Assembly: GCA_023105745.1 (NCBI GenBank)
Contig: JALGQZ010000009.1
Span: 45,165,967 to 45,229,966, forward strand
Source: Austropuccinia psidii
Taxonomy: Eukaryota; Basidiomycota; Pucciniomycetes; Pucciniales; Sphaerophragmiaceae
Reading direction: 5' to 3'
Length of the DNA: 64,000 bases
Shown one piece after another: positions 46,108 through 58,750 of this stretch. Under the pieces are notes generated by a model, which was given only the letters and a program-made list of their open reading frames with translations, ran no database searches and had not been told where the DNA came from. Positions within the stretch are counted from its first letter, which is position 1. Each line of letters begins with the position of its first letter. The position numbers and the translations under genes are program-made.

Positions 46108-48994
46108 AAACACACACAAGATGCACAAACATTCCTGGTTAAACCAACCAAAGGAATGGCATATATACATGGAACAGCCACAAAAATGACTGTATGTATT
46201 GACAATGCTCAGCACCAACTGATCATTGACAGTGGAGCACATTGCTCCATAGTGGCCAGAAATTATCTGGATAACCACTTCCCAAACTGGGAAAAGCAGC
46301 TCTTGCCCACTAAGGCAAGGAACTTCAAAAGTGCATCAGGGAAGATGACTTCCATTGGGACAATTATCAAAGAGATAATTATACCCCACAGGAAGGGTAA
46401 TATCAGATTCAACCCAGAGTTTGTAGTGCTTGAAGATGCCCACATCCAAGGGTTTTTACTGGGAACAGATTACCAGAGGATGTATGGCATAGATATTTAC
46501 AACAGTAAAAACAGGCACATTACCATTGGTACCAACAAGGAAAAGAAATTTTCACTTGATATATACCAGATATCTTCTCAAAATCCACTAGAAGAACTCT
46601 TGAAGGAATTCAAGGAGGGACAGTTTAGCACTACCCTCACCAGTAAACAAAAACTAAGTTTACTGAAGATGCTGAGCAAGAACAGACCAGCATTTGCCAT
46701 TGGTGAAGAGCCACTAGGCAAGATTAAAGGCCATGATATAGAACTATATCTGGATGTGGAAAGGCCTTATCCACCCATGCTGAGGAGACCTCCTTATCCA
46801 GCAAGTCTGGAAACCAGAAAAGAAATTGAAAAACACATCAATGAACTCCTGGACATGGATGTCATCAGGAAGATTGGGCATAATGAAATAGTGGAAATCA
46901 CCACTCCTGTCCTAATCACCTGGCATGATGGCAAGTCTAGATTGTGTGGAGACTTCAGAGCCCTGAATAACTACACAAAAGCAGACAGGTACCCTATACC
47001 AAGGATACCTCATGCCTTGGATAAGCTGGCCAAAGCTAAATACATAACCAAGATGGATTGTATGAAAGGCTTCCACCAAAATGGAGTTAAACCAAACTCC
47101 ATGAAGTTGCTCAGAATAATATGCCATATGGGCATATAAGAGTACACCAGAATGCCATTTGGCATCAAGAATGCACCAGCCCACTTCTGAAGGATGATGG
47201 ACACCATATTGCAAGAAGAAATAATGGAAGGCTGGATGGTAGTATATATTGATGATATCATTATATACTCAGAGACATGGGAAGACCATGTACAATACAT
47301 AGACAGAGTGCTAAGTAAATGTTCCCCCATCAATCTGAAAATTTCACTTAAAAAGTGTAATTTTGGCCCACAAGAGCTACTAGCTCTAGGACACAAAGTC
47401 TCAGGCCTTAGTCTGGCAATTGACCAGAACAAAGTAGCAGCAGGACTGCAAAAGCCAGTACCAAGGAACATCAAAGAGATGCAATCTTTCCTTGGATTTG
47501 CTAGATACTATAGAAACCAAATCAAAAGCTTTGCCCACATAACTAGTAGTTTTTATAAGTTATGCTCAAAGGACGTAGTTTTTGAAATAACCAAGGAAAA
47601 GAGGGATGCATATGAGAGGATCAAATATGAACTCACAAATGCACCTGTGCTCATCTTGCCTGACTTTGAACTACCATTCAAGTTATATATAGATGCAGCA
47701 TGCAGCCAAGGCTTGGGAGCAGCCCTTCACCTAAGACAAATTGTGGATGGTGAACCAAGAGAAGGTTTAATAAGTTACATCTCCAGGCAGCTGAAAGATT
47801 CAGAAGCCAGGTATGGGGCCACCCAGACAGAATGTTTATGTCTACTTTGGGCTCTAGAAAAACTCCATTATTATTTGGAGGGTGCAGTCTTTGAAGTCTA
47901 CACAGACTGGACAGCCTTGAAGTCTTTACTAAACATGAATACTACTAATAGACACATGCTGAGATGGCAAATAGCCATCCAGGAGTATAGAGGGAACATG
48001 ACCATCATATACAAAGAAGGTAAAAGCCATACCAATGCAGATGGCCTTAGCAGATGGCCACTGGACAATGTCAAAAGCAATCCAGCTTATGACCCTGAAG
48101 TTGCTGCAAAAATTCCTATCCATTTTATGGAAATAAATAGGAAAAAGAACTTCATATTCTCTGAATGGGCACCAGGGAGTGGTACCCTTGACAGTGGAAA
48201 CACTGATTCAGAAGGGACAGAAACCCCCATACTGGGAATAAGTTCCTCAGAACTGCACAATGAATTTTTCAATGCAGTACTGAAATCTTATGCTAAACAC
48301 AAACAGTGTAGCATACTACTCCAACTCCTTCAACAAAAATTACAGGAGCCCAGAACTGGAAACGCAGCTGGAGGAAGCCTGGTTGAGGGCCTATAAGGAC
48401 AATAAATTCTTCCTTATAGATGGCCTGATTTATCACAGAGAAAAGCACACCAGTGCACTCACAGTGATAGACAGAGACCACATCTCTTTAATCCTGCAGG
48501 AATGCCATGACTGCCCCTATATGGGACACATGAGTGAGGACAGGACTGAAGAGAGGGTAGCAAGCACAGCTTGGTGGCCCAAGTGGGAGCAAGAGTTGAT
48601 TGAATACATCAACACTTGTGAAAGATGCCAAAAGGCAAATAGAAAACATGGGAAGAAATATAGGTTGTTTCAACACATAGAGGAACCCAAACACCCATGG
48701 GAAACCATCAACATGGACTGGGTCACAGGACTTGTCCCAGGAGGCAAAGAAAACTACAATGCCTGCTTAATCATAGTTGATAGGTTCAGCAAGAGCATGA
48801 GATGTCTACCATGCCATAAAGAGGACACAGCCATGGACACTGCTCTGTTATTTTGGAATAACATCATATCCACCTGTGGGGTCACTAAGATCATAATTAG
48901 TGACAGGGACCCAAAATTCACATCTGAATTTTGGACCAATTTATATGACATGCTTGGCACCAAGCTTGCTTTTTCCACAGCTTACCATCCACAA
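46108..48994 (+). pseudogene. Element E protease, RT, RNase H and integrase N-part
   Basis: In frame with Gag: protease DSGAHCSIVARNYL (46228), linker EEPLGKIKGHDIELYL, and RT with PYPPMLRRPPYPAS, TPVLITWHDGKSRLCGDF and KMDCMKGFHQNGVK. Stops lie at 47137 (Tyr in E2) and 47187 (Gln in E2), then YIDDIIIYSETW at about 47247. RNase H has YIDAACSQGLGAALH and [11 protein letters not shown]. One extra A near 48340 shifts the frame; integrase continues 48290-48994 with the HHCC finger ([15 protein letters not shown] ... NTCERC), [11 protein letters not shown] and SDRDPKF. The solo A LTR cuts the HPQ-TDG motif at 48995. Confidence 0.88.
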
Positions 48995-50839
48995 TGTAAG
49001 GTGTGGATATGAAACTTTGATTAAAAATCAAGTACTTTTCCTGTCCTCAAAATTTGTATAAGGTAAAATTCAGTTAAAAATAGTATGAAATATTATTTTT
49101 AAGAAAAAAAACACGCCAATTTTATTGTTTATAACTTTATTAGTATAAAAGAATAATATTATAAAAATATCTTGTTTTACCAACAATAAAAATTTATCCA
49201 AAAAATACTCTACAAGAGATATTTTAAGGCTACAAAAGAAATTTCTTCAAGAGCAATTTCATTTGGAATTAATTGAGCAAAGAACTGCAAGCAATTAATT
49301 AAAGAAAAAATTATTTAAAAAGAATATTAAAGAGAAAACACACCCAAAAGTGACCAGAGTGAATTTGGAAACAAAGTGACAAAGTTTACAGTGATGAAAG
49401 ATGCTTTAATTCACTTTTGGGGTGGTTCAGGGGTAAAAATGATTATAAGAGTTACAAACAATGATTATAATGATTTTTCCAAGTGGTTAAAAGGATTAAA
49501 ATGATTTGAAAATGGTGGTTGGAATCTTTGATCGATTGGTTTAACAGTGTTTAAACTAATTAATAAAAGGAAAAGATTCTAACATGAAGAGAAAAGTGGG
49601 GCAAAGAAGACATTCTTTTATAGCCATCAATTCTCTTACTCCAAAAGTAAAATTTACTCTTGTCAGTCGTGAAAAACAGTCTGACAACAAAAAATCCAAT
49701 TATGGCATCATTGAACCCTGGTTTAGACCAAAAAGGGCTGGTTTAAGCCATTTTTAGCCATTTTTAGCCATTTTAGACCCTTAAATCAGCCATTACTATA
49801 GCAATACCAGGCCTAGAGCCTTCAAAACACGTCAGAATGTGTGCCAGAGGCGTAGAAACCAGTTAAAACTGTTTTTACTATGGTTTTTTTATCTTAAGGG
49901 TAATTTTACCCTCTTGGCAACAGCTAAAACTACCCCAGTTGGTATCAAAGCCTCATCATCAATTGAGTCCACAGACCCTGTAGCTCAATTCCAGGCCCAA
50001 AGTGATGAACTTTTGCGTGAATTTTGACATCCCACGCCTGTCAGCAAGGATTTTGGGGGTCTAGCTCCCCCTTAGAGCTGGAGTTCCTTTTCCCCCCCAA
50101 ATTTAATCTTTCCAATTTATTTTTCCTTTAATTCCTCATCATGTATTATACTTATAATTTACATATGTAATTCAATTCAATTGTACAGTAAAATACAGTA
50201 ATAGTTGACACCTCATATGTAAATCAAAGTTCACTTATGTAATACACGCGCACATTTTGACATTTCAATTGAATTCAATTGAAAATACTTCAATTCCTCA
50301 TGACTTCTAAGCTAAACACAACACCTCAATTTTAACACAAAAATTGATGGTTAACACCACATGTGGTGTGAATTAAATTAAGGTTTTGAGGATTTTCAAC
50401 TTTTGTATTGAAAATACTAAAAACTTAATTTAAGCTTATTTAGAGTTGAGTTACAAGAATTTCACTCAGAGGTGACCCCACCTGATTTTTTATGAGGAAT
50501 CCAATGGTGAAATAATTTTTATGTGTTTATTTATTGGATAAAAAGTTATAATAACTTTTATTTAACTTTTTTCCAATTTTATTTATTTTTTCACAATTTT
50601 GTTATAATTTCATTTTTACTTAATTTTTTCAAGTATAAATGTAATTTTATACCTACAAAATTTAATGTATTTTTAATTTTAAATTGTAATTAATTTTTTA
50701 TTTTTAATATAATTTTATATTTATATTTTGATTTTTATTTTAATAATATAAATAAATTTATTTCATTTATATTAATATGTCATTTTTTATATTTGTGGTC
50801 TTTTGGGTATATGAAATTACCTCTAAGGCTCACACACAA
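48990..50839 (-). mobile_element. Solo LTR of family A with CACAA duplication
   Basis: Minus-strand A LTR (48995-50834, 1840 bp) flanked by cacaa at 48990-48994 and 50835-50839. It starts TGTGAGCCTTAGAGGTAATT and ends CACACCTTACA on the minus strand, like the LTRs of element A. The 22-bp palindrome recurs at 50263-50284. No PBS, internal region or second LTR is present, so it arose by LTR-LTR recombination. It splits STAYHPQ from TDGLAERM in element E integrase. Confidence 0.95.
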
Positions 50840-51688
50840 ACAGATGGCCTAGCTGAGAGGATGATCCAAACAATGGAGGACATCCTCAGGAGGTTCTGTG
50901 CCTATGGCATGGAATACAAGGACCATGAGGGATACACCCATGATTGGGTCACCCTCTTACCAGCAGTCCAACTGGCTTATAATACAAGCCAGCACTCTAC
51001 CACAGGAAAAACACCTGCACTGGTAGAGAAAGGGTGGAATCCCCTGTTACCTGTGGATCACTTGAAGAAAAATCTTCTGACCATCCACCCCACAGCCAAA
51101 GACTTCCATGATATGTGGAAGGAAGCCTGTGATACTGCTGCCAAATGCATAGCTGAGACCAAAGAGTATAACAAGCAGAGGTGGGACAAATCACATGTGG
51201 AACCTGACTTCAAGGAAGGGGACCAGGTGTTAGTGTCTACACTGAACTTTAACAATCTCAAAGGACCCAAGAAAATGAGAGACTCATTTGTAGGGCCCTT
51301 CACTATCATTAAGTTGATAGGGAACAATGCAGTAGAGGTGAAGCTCACTGAGGAGTTTTCTAGGAAACACCCAGTCTTTCCAGTAAGCCTGGTCAAACCA
51401 TACTTCCAAACAGAGGAGGATAAATTCCCCTCCAGGAAGAAAAACATCACTCCACCAGAAATAGTGGAAGTAGAAGACTCTCCTGGACCTGTGAGTAAAA
51501 TCATCAGGGCCAGAAAAATCAGACTTAATGGGAAGGATCAGAGACAATATCTAGTCAGATTCAAGAACCAGACAGCTGACAAAGACAAATGGTTGGCAGA
51601 GGATGCCATACCAGATGGAAACCTTCATTGAAGGAGATTCAGAGCCTCTAGGAGGACTGAGCAGTCTCATCCATGATGAGCCTTTTTT
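50840..51688 (+). pseudogene. Element E integrase C-part and chromodomain-like tail
   Basis: Resumes with [19 protein letters not shown], which contains the third catalytic acidic residue (Glu) of integrase. It continues LAYNTSQHSTTGKTPALVEK, SHVEPDFKEGDQVLVST, the GPF module KKMRDSFVGPFTIIKL, PVFPVSLVKPY and RQYLVRFKNQTADKDKWLAED. A TGA at 51629-51631 ends the frame where E2 reads HLRRFRASRRTEQ. The open frame extends leftward into the solo LTR only by chance. Confidence 0.88.
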
Positions 51689-51700
51689 AGAGGGAGGGTA
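51689..51700 (+). promoter_or_regulatory. Element E polypurine tract
   Basis: agagggagggta directly before the 3' LTR TGTCAGCC. Confidence 0.75.
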
Positions 51701-53137
51701 TGTCAGCCTGTGACTCAAAACCAGAGCACAAGCATGACAGCTAAAATACCATAAACCAATGGTATAGCCAAAATACCACCAAAACATGGAGCTGAGCCAA
51801 ATTATCTCAAAAGGTATCAAAAGAAAGAGGAAACCCACCTCTTTCTGAAAATATAAGTCCCATCACCATAAGACAATAAATAACAAAGTTATTCCTGCTC
51901 AAAGTTATTGCTGAGCATAAACCTTAATTTTTTCCTCTCATCTAAAATCTAGAAGGAGAGGCTTGACCCCATCAAATGGGTATTCAAAATGAATCTCTAA
52001 GCCAGGGCTATCTAATGGTTCTAGCCAAACTGAGCTAGCATCAGTATTACTTGAGTTATGGTCAAATTCAGACCAAATAAGGGTGAACAAAACATTCACC
52101 TCTCATCTAACTTCTACAGTTTTAGTGTGAGATACCTAAAGTGGGGTCTTTTTAGAAAGAGCACAATCAGGGCTATCTGATGGTGCCATCCATTTCCTCA
52201 TAGCTCAACTATAACAGAAGTTATTGGGCAAACAAGCTTAATACAGCTTTTGCCCAGACCACGCCAATGTACAAAAATACTTGTACATGGGATAGCTTTG
52301 TCATATTTAATGATAACCATGTCAAGTTGGGTACCATTGTGTAGAGCCTATACAGAGCTATTCAATGAACCAACTTTGAGCTTGATATCTCAAAAACCGA
52401 CAGAGTTATGACCATTTTAAGGTCGAAATCCCACCTGCTGTCAGATACAGCCTTACCATGGGATAATATCCCATAACCATGAATATGAGGTGTCAAATAG
52501 ACAAAGAAGAATGTTTTTACTTCAATACCTCATATGTCAGTCAATACTGGGGTCCCATACAGGTTCTGTACAGCATTCTACGCGTCATACACGTCAGAAT
52601 CAGGCTGTGAGGTCCTCAGATGAAAATCTTCACCCTGTATTGGTGAAATCTGCCCAGATGTGGTTTCAAAACCACATCTGAGCCCAATACAGAGTATACA
52701 GGCTGTTTGAAAACCACAAGCCTGTCATAGAGAGTGAAAAATCTTCACTTCCTCTACATGGAAAGGTCTAGCAGCCTTTCCACCTCAATTTCAGGATAAA
52801 AGGAGGGCTTTTCATAGTCAAAAACCTTTCCTCATCCTGCTCTTGAAAAACCTACGTAGTAAACTGTCAAAAACAGTTTTACTCTTGGTTAATAATCAGG
52901 TATAATTATAAACTTAATTATTGTAGTCTTTATTATTGTAACCCAACAGTTAAAACTGCACCCAGGGCTTTCAGCAGCGCTCACCACCACTATATTTCCA
53001 TAGTAAAGCCCTTAAAATCTCAATTCAATCATCTTTTATCAACCTTTTATCTTTAAAAATCTATTTTTACCGTGTCACAGTCATAGCTTTAGTTGTAAAT
53101 AGCCTTATTACCTCTTCAACATAGATTCAGCCTGACA
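51701..53137 (+). repeat. Element E 3' LTR (1437 bp)
   Basis: Same ends and layout as 41608-43046, with scattered substitutions that make E older than A and D. Right target duplication atgtc at 53138-53142. Confidence 0.95.
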
Positions 53138-54135
53138 ATGTCACAAAGATGACACAGCTATGGACACAGTCATAATGATATGGAATAAAGTTATTAGCCA
53201 TACTGGCTTATTCCAAAATATTATAAGTGACAGAGACCCAAAGTTCACTTCAGCATTGTGGACATATCTCCATAACTCATTTGGAACAAAATTATCATTC
53301 TCAACAGCTTACCATCCTCAAACTGATGGTTTAGCAGAAAGAATGATACAGACCTTGGAGGACATGATCAGAATATTCTGTGTTTATGGACTAGAATTCA
53401 AAGATTCTGATGGTTTTAGCCATGATTGGTGTACACTAATACCACCTCTTGAACTGGCATATAAAACATCAATACATTCTTCCACTGGAAAAACACCAGC
53501 AATGCTAGAAAAAGGTTGGAATCCAAGACTTCATTATGATACCCTCAAAAAGGACTTAGTGGATATACATCCAACAGCAAGCAGCTTTAAGATAATGCTT
53601 GATAAAGCAAGACACCATGCAAACAGATGTATGCAAGATTCTTTCAAATATGCAAAAGAAAGATGGGATAAAAGTCATAAACCACCTGAATTCAAAATAG
53701 GAGACTTGGTCCTAGTATCAACCCTTAATCTCAATAACATAAAAGGTCCAAAGAAATTGAAAAATTCCTTTGCAGGACCATTTATGATAAAAGCACTTCA
53801 TGGACCCAATGCTGTGCAATTGGAACTCACAGGTGAATTAATTAACAAACACCCAGCTTTCCCTGTAAGTCTGATAAAACCTTACAGCTCAAGTGACAGA
53901 GTTATTTCCACTAAGAAATAAACCCCCACTTGAAATTCCCCCCTTGGAAGAAGGAGAAGAAAAGAAAACTGTAAAAGTCCTTAAAGAAAGAAGGACAAGA
54001 AACAAAAAAGAAAGAGAATACCTTGTAAGGTATAGAAATTTAACTCAAAAAGATAAATGGCTACTTGAGAAAGATATAACAAATGCTGATAAGCTACTAA
54101 GAAGGTTCAGACATGGAAGAAAACCTGAAAAATAG
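53138..54135 (+). pseudogene. Element C integrase C-part and chromodomain-like tail
   Basis: Continues from 41607: 53143-53921 reads [72 protein letters not shown] and the GPF module [15 protein letters not shown], then [15 protein letters not shown] frameshift near 53900 leads to 53893-54135, which reads [38 protein letters not shown] and [16 protein letters not shown]. Catalytic residues are present but the gene is broken. Confidence 0.88.
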
Positions 54136-54233
54136 AAAAGTTAAGCATTAGTGAGCTTCAATAGTAGCAAAGTCTATTGAAGAGGTAGGACAGTGGATGA
54201 TACCCTAATTACACATATCAGATTGTGGTACAA

Positions 54234-54255
54234 TCTTTTTTTTGGTGGTAGGGAA
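54234..54255 (+). promoter_or_regulatory. Element C polypurine tract
   Basis: tttttttggtggtagggaa adjoining the 3' LTR, the same as in D. Confidence 0.55.
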
Positions 54256-56224
54256 TGTGAACCTTTGAGATATGACCACATACCCAAAAAGGTCACAAGA
54301 AATATTTAATATAATTATACATTAAAAATAATTACCTTAAAACTACAAAAATACCATAAATTGGCATAAAACTTTGTTTAACTTAAAGCCCAATGAACAA
54401 ACATGTGAAATAAACTATACCATTGGATTCCTCTTGGTAAAATACACATATACCATTTTTATGGCATATCTGCAAAGTCAATATTTAATGAGTTATAAGT
54501 ACTAATACCTCATAAAAAACACAAATCCTTATTTATTTCAAAGACCAATGAAACAAGATGTAAAATAAATGATACCATTGGATTCTCCATAAAATTCCCA
54601 CATATAAAAAAATTAAAAAGCTAAGCTCCAAAGTCAATACTTAAGGAATTAAGCTGAATATATGCACTTTTTTGGTCAATGCATATATTCAAGGATTTTA
54701 GCTAATATCTTTTGAAATATGCATGATGGAGTGATGAACCAAAAATAAAGTCATCACGTAGTTACTGTAGGAATACAGAAATGAAGTTTATTTCACAACT
54801 TATAAAAAAGGTTAAAAACTGTATGGGATTATTGACTAAAATCAACAGAGATGTTGACCACTTTGATGTGAAAGTGGTCCAAACTTATAAAAAAGTACAC
54901 AGTTAGATTCTCCTAGTTCATTTGGGAAGAAGGATGTCTTTTTATTATAATATTCAAATTATAACGCCTTGAAATCATACTTTGAAGCTTAAAATATTAA
55001 ATTTTGACAGAAAAGATGAGTTACAAGAAAAATAATCAAAAATAGAGCTTTGATGATGTAATGAAATGCTCTTGGCAGCACAATGACGTTATGCCAAGCT
55101 ATTAGAATTCACTCTCTGAATTGCTTTACCGTGTAAATATTCAAAGTTATCAATGATCAAAGTTTGAGCTTGATTTGATCATTTATGATCACTCACTGTA
55201 ACTTTAAATTAAGTTTAACAGTCATATGAGTGATATAATTAGTTATTACTGTTAGTTCATGATTAAAAATAATAAAATCCATGAAATTTGGGGTTCTTCA
55301 AGGCCTTGACTTCATCAAACTTAGAGCTATAGTGATAACTCTAAATAATGGCATAATAATGAGATAAGATGGTTTGATCATGATTTAATCATCACCAAAC
55401 CTTAAAATATTGATTAATTCCAGTGGATATGATCAGTGAATGTGTACTAGAAGTCTGTTTGACTCTAGGAGGAAGGAATTTAATATAAATAGAGCTCTTT
55501 TTTCTCTATTTCCCCTCAGATGCTTACAAAACATTAAATCATTAAATAAAAAGGTATTTTCTTTATTCTTTATATATAAAACTTTTATATTATTAAAGAC
55601 CAAAGATCATCTTATAATAATCTTCATCTTTGACATGATTATTACAATCATTTACTTGTTTTGTTTAAATTTCTCTCAAAAACTTCAATTCCACGTAAAA
55701 CCAAGAAAATTTGTAATTTCTCTTAAAATTTATTGTAACTACAATTTAAATAAGTCGTATTTACATTTCTAGGCGTAAATTTACTCAGAATTATTATATT
55801 AAGCATTAAAAGTAGGTTATTTCTCTTATTATAATAATTTTCCTCTATTATTAATTTTTAATAATTCCATAATTGATATAAATATTATTTATATTAATTT
55901 ATAGCTTTAATATTGGTAATATTATTGTTATTAATTGTTTTTTATTAATAAAAAACAATTTTTTATGCCTTTATCATTTTTTGGTAACAATGATAAAGTT
56001 CCTTTTCAAATATATTAATATATTTATTTTATATATATTATTTTTATAATATAAATTGTATTATTGTATTTGTTTAATAATATAATTATTTTACGCCATA
56101 ATTATAATAATTATTTATTATTATAATTATTTTTATCTTATTTATTTCATTTGTAAGGACATTCATATTACAATAAGTAAAATATTAGTAATTTTTACTT
56201 ATTGTTTCATAGTCAAACCTTACA
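54256..56224 (+). repeat. Element C 3' LTR (1969 bp)
   Basis: Starts TGTGAACCTTTGAGATATGA and ends TCAAACCTTACA. It differs from the 5' LTR by many substitutions and small indels, consistent with an old insertion. The short open frame at 55440-55772 inside it looks like chance in AT-rich LTR sequence. Confidence 0.9.
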
Positions 56225-56683
56225 TGAACGGTAGATAACAAGAGGCTAAATGTAGATAATTAAGTATAATGACAACAGGACTGATGCTACAATGCTACAA
56301 GATCAACCCATACTGATATGAGTTAAAACGTCAGTTGGCCTTGTTGTTAGAGCTATTTGAATTGAAGAGTACTTCACCTAATTCAGCTATGGCTATTTAA
56401 GAGAATGAAAAGTAAAGGAAAAGAAAGGAAACAAATAAGGAGGAGATAAAAGAATAAATGAGAGTGGAGAAAGGAAGAGAGACAAAAAAGGAATGATACA
56501 GAGAGATTTCAATGGATAGAGGAGGTGAGTTTTTATCTTCAAGGAGTAAGTGAGATCCGGTGAATTAGGTGGTCCTGTGGTCGTGCGCAGTGATCTGCGC
56601 TTGGGGAATATTGTTGATCAAATACAGTTTTTCATTTAGGCAAGGAAGTAAAGTCGGTTCAGTTTGTATTTAAATGTTCAACA
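56225..56683 (-). repeat. Copia-B 5' LTR, outer piece
   Basis: Continues tgaacggtagataacaag, exactly where 23465 leaves off relative to the intact copy at 8727-9298, and ends taaatgttcaaca. The flank ggcac (56684-56688) is the right target duplication. Confidence 0.85.
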
Positions 56684-57284
56684 GGCACTATTTTCAATAA
56701 GCATGTTGGTGACGTTGTGTACAAATTTCAGCTTCTGGAAACTGTTCCCAGGGAAGAAGCAGGCTTTGATTGTGTCAAAAAAACTTTTTCCATGGTTTGC
56801 AAGGGGGTGACCCCAATGCACAGTGCAAACTTGTGTGGTATAGTGGCATTGATGAAGTGAGATGTTTCGCTTTTTTCTTCTGGAAACAATTGTTGAGGAG
56901 GGATGGAGAATCATTGATTGACATTTCCATGTTGAAAGCCACACAAAGCACTCTGTTGAGGTAGGCTAGCCACTCAGCAAAAATTGAGCCATTGCTCTGA
57001 AGGAGATTGAGGCAATTGGCCTCTTGGTATGGTTCTTGCATAAAACAGTCATGCACAGATGTCATATTGTGCTGAAGAGAAGGGTTGGGGGAAGAAGCAG
57101 ATGGAGGAAAAGACAATGCCATTTGTAGGGATTTCATCTCAGCAGCATTGGAGCTGTGATCAGATTTTAGCTACAATACTTTAGACTTCAGTGAGCTCAA
57201 TAGTGAGTAGACCCCATCATTTGAGATGGGTTTTTCTTCTGTGTCGTTGTTGGGTCCTTTCTTTGAACAGGTAGAAGCTGACAT
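56684..57284 (-). pseudogene. Copia-A gag, N-terminal part
   Basis: Minus-strand frame from ATG at 57284: MSASTCSKKGPNNDTEEKPI, one in-frame TAG after SLKSKVL, then NAAEMKSLQMALSFPPSAS. Further on it reads NGSIFAEWLAYLNRVLCVAF, DDPSLL-like INDSPSLLNNCF, TIKACFFPGNSFQKLKFV and NMLIENSA at the copia-B junction. The N-x-S-x-F-xx-W pattern followed by a conserved helical region is typical of copia gag. It is the oldest recognisable layer of the nest and continues at 8726. E2 inserted just upstream of the start codon. Confidence 0.65.
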
Positions 57285-57287
57285 CTT

Positions 57288-58726
57288 TGTCAGGGTGAGT
57301 CTATGATAAAGGTGTATATAAGTATTTACAAGCTTTAACTATGACTGTGACACGGTAAAAATAGTTTTAAAAGATTATAGAGTTGATAATAAATGATTAA
57401 ATTAAGATATTAGGGGCTTTACTATAGAGATATAGTGGTGGTGAGCGCTGTTGAAAGCCCTGGGTGCAGCTTTACCTGTTGGGTTACAATCATAAAGACT
57501 ACAGTACTTTTAATTTAAGAGTATACCTGATTATTAACCAAGAGTAAAACTGTTTTTGACAGTTTACTACGTAGGCTATTCAAGAGCAGGATGAGGAGAC
57601 AATTCTGGCTGTGAAAAGCCTCCTTTTTGTCCTGAAATGGGGTGGAAAGGGTGCTAGACCTTTCCACGTAGAGGAAGTGAAGATTTTTTCACTCTCTAGT
57701 ACTGGCTTGTGGTTTTTCAAATAGCCTGTATAGCGTGTATTGGGCTCAGATGTGGTTTTAAAACCAAAACTGGGCGGTTTTCACCAATACAGGGTGAAAA
57801 TTTTCATCTGGGGACCTCACAGCCTGATTCTGATGTGTATGATGCGTAGAATGCTGTACAGAAACTGTATGGGACCCCAGTATTGACTGAAATATGAGGT
57901 ATTGAAGTAAAAACATGCTTCTTTATCTATTTGACACCTCATATTCATGATTATGGGATATTATCCCATGGTAAGGCTGTATATGACAGCAGGTGGGATT
58001 TTAACCTTAAACCAGCTATGAATTTGTCAATTCTTGAGATATCAACCTCAGAATTGGTTCAGTGTGTAGCCCTGTATGTTCTCTACACAATGGTATCTCA
58101 TTTGATATGGGTATCATTAAATATGGCAAAGTTATCCCATGTACAAGATTTTTGTACAGTTGCGTGTTTTAGGCAAAAACCTGTATTGAGCTTGTTTGCC
58201 CCATAACTTCTGCAGTAGTTGACATATGAGGAAGTGGATGACACCATCAGATAGCCTTGATTGTTTTCTTTCCAAAAAGACCCCACTTCAGGTATCCCAC
58301 ACTAAAACTGTAGAAGTTAGATGAGAGGTGAATGTTTTGTTCACCCTTATTTGGCCGGAAATTGACCATAACTCCAGTAATATTGGTGCTAGCTCAGTTT
58401 GGCTGGTACCATTGGATATTCCTGGCTTAGAGCTTCATTTTGAGTACCCATTTGATGGGGTTAAGCCTCTCCTTCTAGATTTTAGATGAGAGGTTAAAAT
58501 TAAGGTTTGTGCTCAGCAATAACTTTGAGCAGGGATAACTTTGTTATTTCTAGTCCTATGGTGATGGGACTTATATTTTCAGGAAGAGGTGAGTTTCCTC
58601 TTTCGTTTGATACCTTTTGAGCTGATTTGGCTCAGCTCCATGTTTTGGTGGTATCTTGGCTATACCATTGGTTTATGGTATTTTGGCTGTCATGCTTGTG
58701 CTCTGGTTTTGAGTCACAGGCTGACT
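57288..58726 (-). repeat. Element E2 3' LTR (1439 bp)
   Basis: Matches the E LTRs. The minus-strand start reads AGTCAGCC instead of TGTCAGCC, and the end reads CACCCTGACA. The inner palindrome has lost perfect pairing here. Confidence 0.9.
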
Positions 58727-58738
58727 TACCCTCCCTCT
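58727..58738 (-). promoter_or_regulatory. Element E2 polypurine tract
   Basis: Minus strand agagggagggta, as in element E. Confidence 0.7.
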
Positions 58739-58750
58739 AAAAAAGGCTCA

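Larger units (their letters stand above)
41608..53137 (+). mobile_element. Gypsy element E, full length but decayed (11.5 kb with insert)
   Basis: Plus-strand Ty3/gypsy element of a family distinct from A and C/D. Its LTRs start TGTCAGCCTGTGACTC, and Gag and protease differ. LTRs 41608-43046 and 51701-53137 show tens of differences. Inserted in C integrase with ATGTC duplication. Gag-Pol has several stops and one frameshift, and a solo A LTR sits in its integrase. Confidence 0.95.
23466..56224 (+). mobile_element. Gypsy element C (interrupted by D and E)
   Basis: Plus-strand Ty3/gypsy element of the same family as D. LTRs are at 23466-25444 and 54256-56224. The body is split at 29863/40566 by D and at 41607/53138 by E. 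Reassembled it is about 10.5 kb. LTRs and genes differ clearly from D and from each other, with many stops, so it is an old copy. It is inserted in the copia-B 5' LTR. Confidence 0.9.
8727..56683 (-). mobile_element. Copia-B element (Ty1/copia), interrupted by A and C
   Basis: Minus-strand Ty1/copia element. Order from its 5' end: 5' LTR (56683-56225 plus 23465-23380), gag from 23313, protease near 22470, GAG-pre-integrase, integrase remnants to 20994, then beyond element A the reverse transcriptase and RNase H (10907-9304), polypurine tract and 3' LTR (9298-8727). Integrase upstream of RT is diagnostic of copia. Without the nested elements it is about 5 kb. Many nonsense changes show it is dead. 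Confidence 0.85.

Noticed and set aside
49839..50027. 62-residue open frame in the solo A LTR
   Set aside because: Not preserved in the other A LTR copies; chance.
41608..53137. An envelope-like third gene downstream of pol in E
   Set aside because: Only the chromodomain-like tail, a polypurine tract and the LTR follow integrase, within about 100 bases.
55440..55772. 110-residue open frame in the C 3' LTR
   Set aside because: AT-rich LTR sequence; not open in the other C/D LTRs at the same length.
23466..56224. Repeat-induced point mutation as the cause of stops in C, E and E2
   Set aside because: Stops arise by mixed changes (Tyr to TAA, Trp to TAG, Gln to TGA) and frameshifts, not mainly by one C-to-T context.
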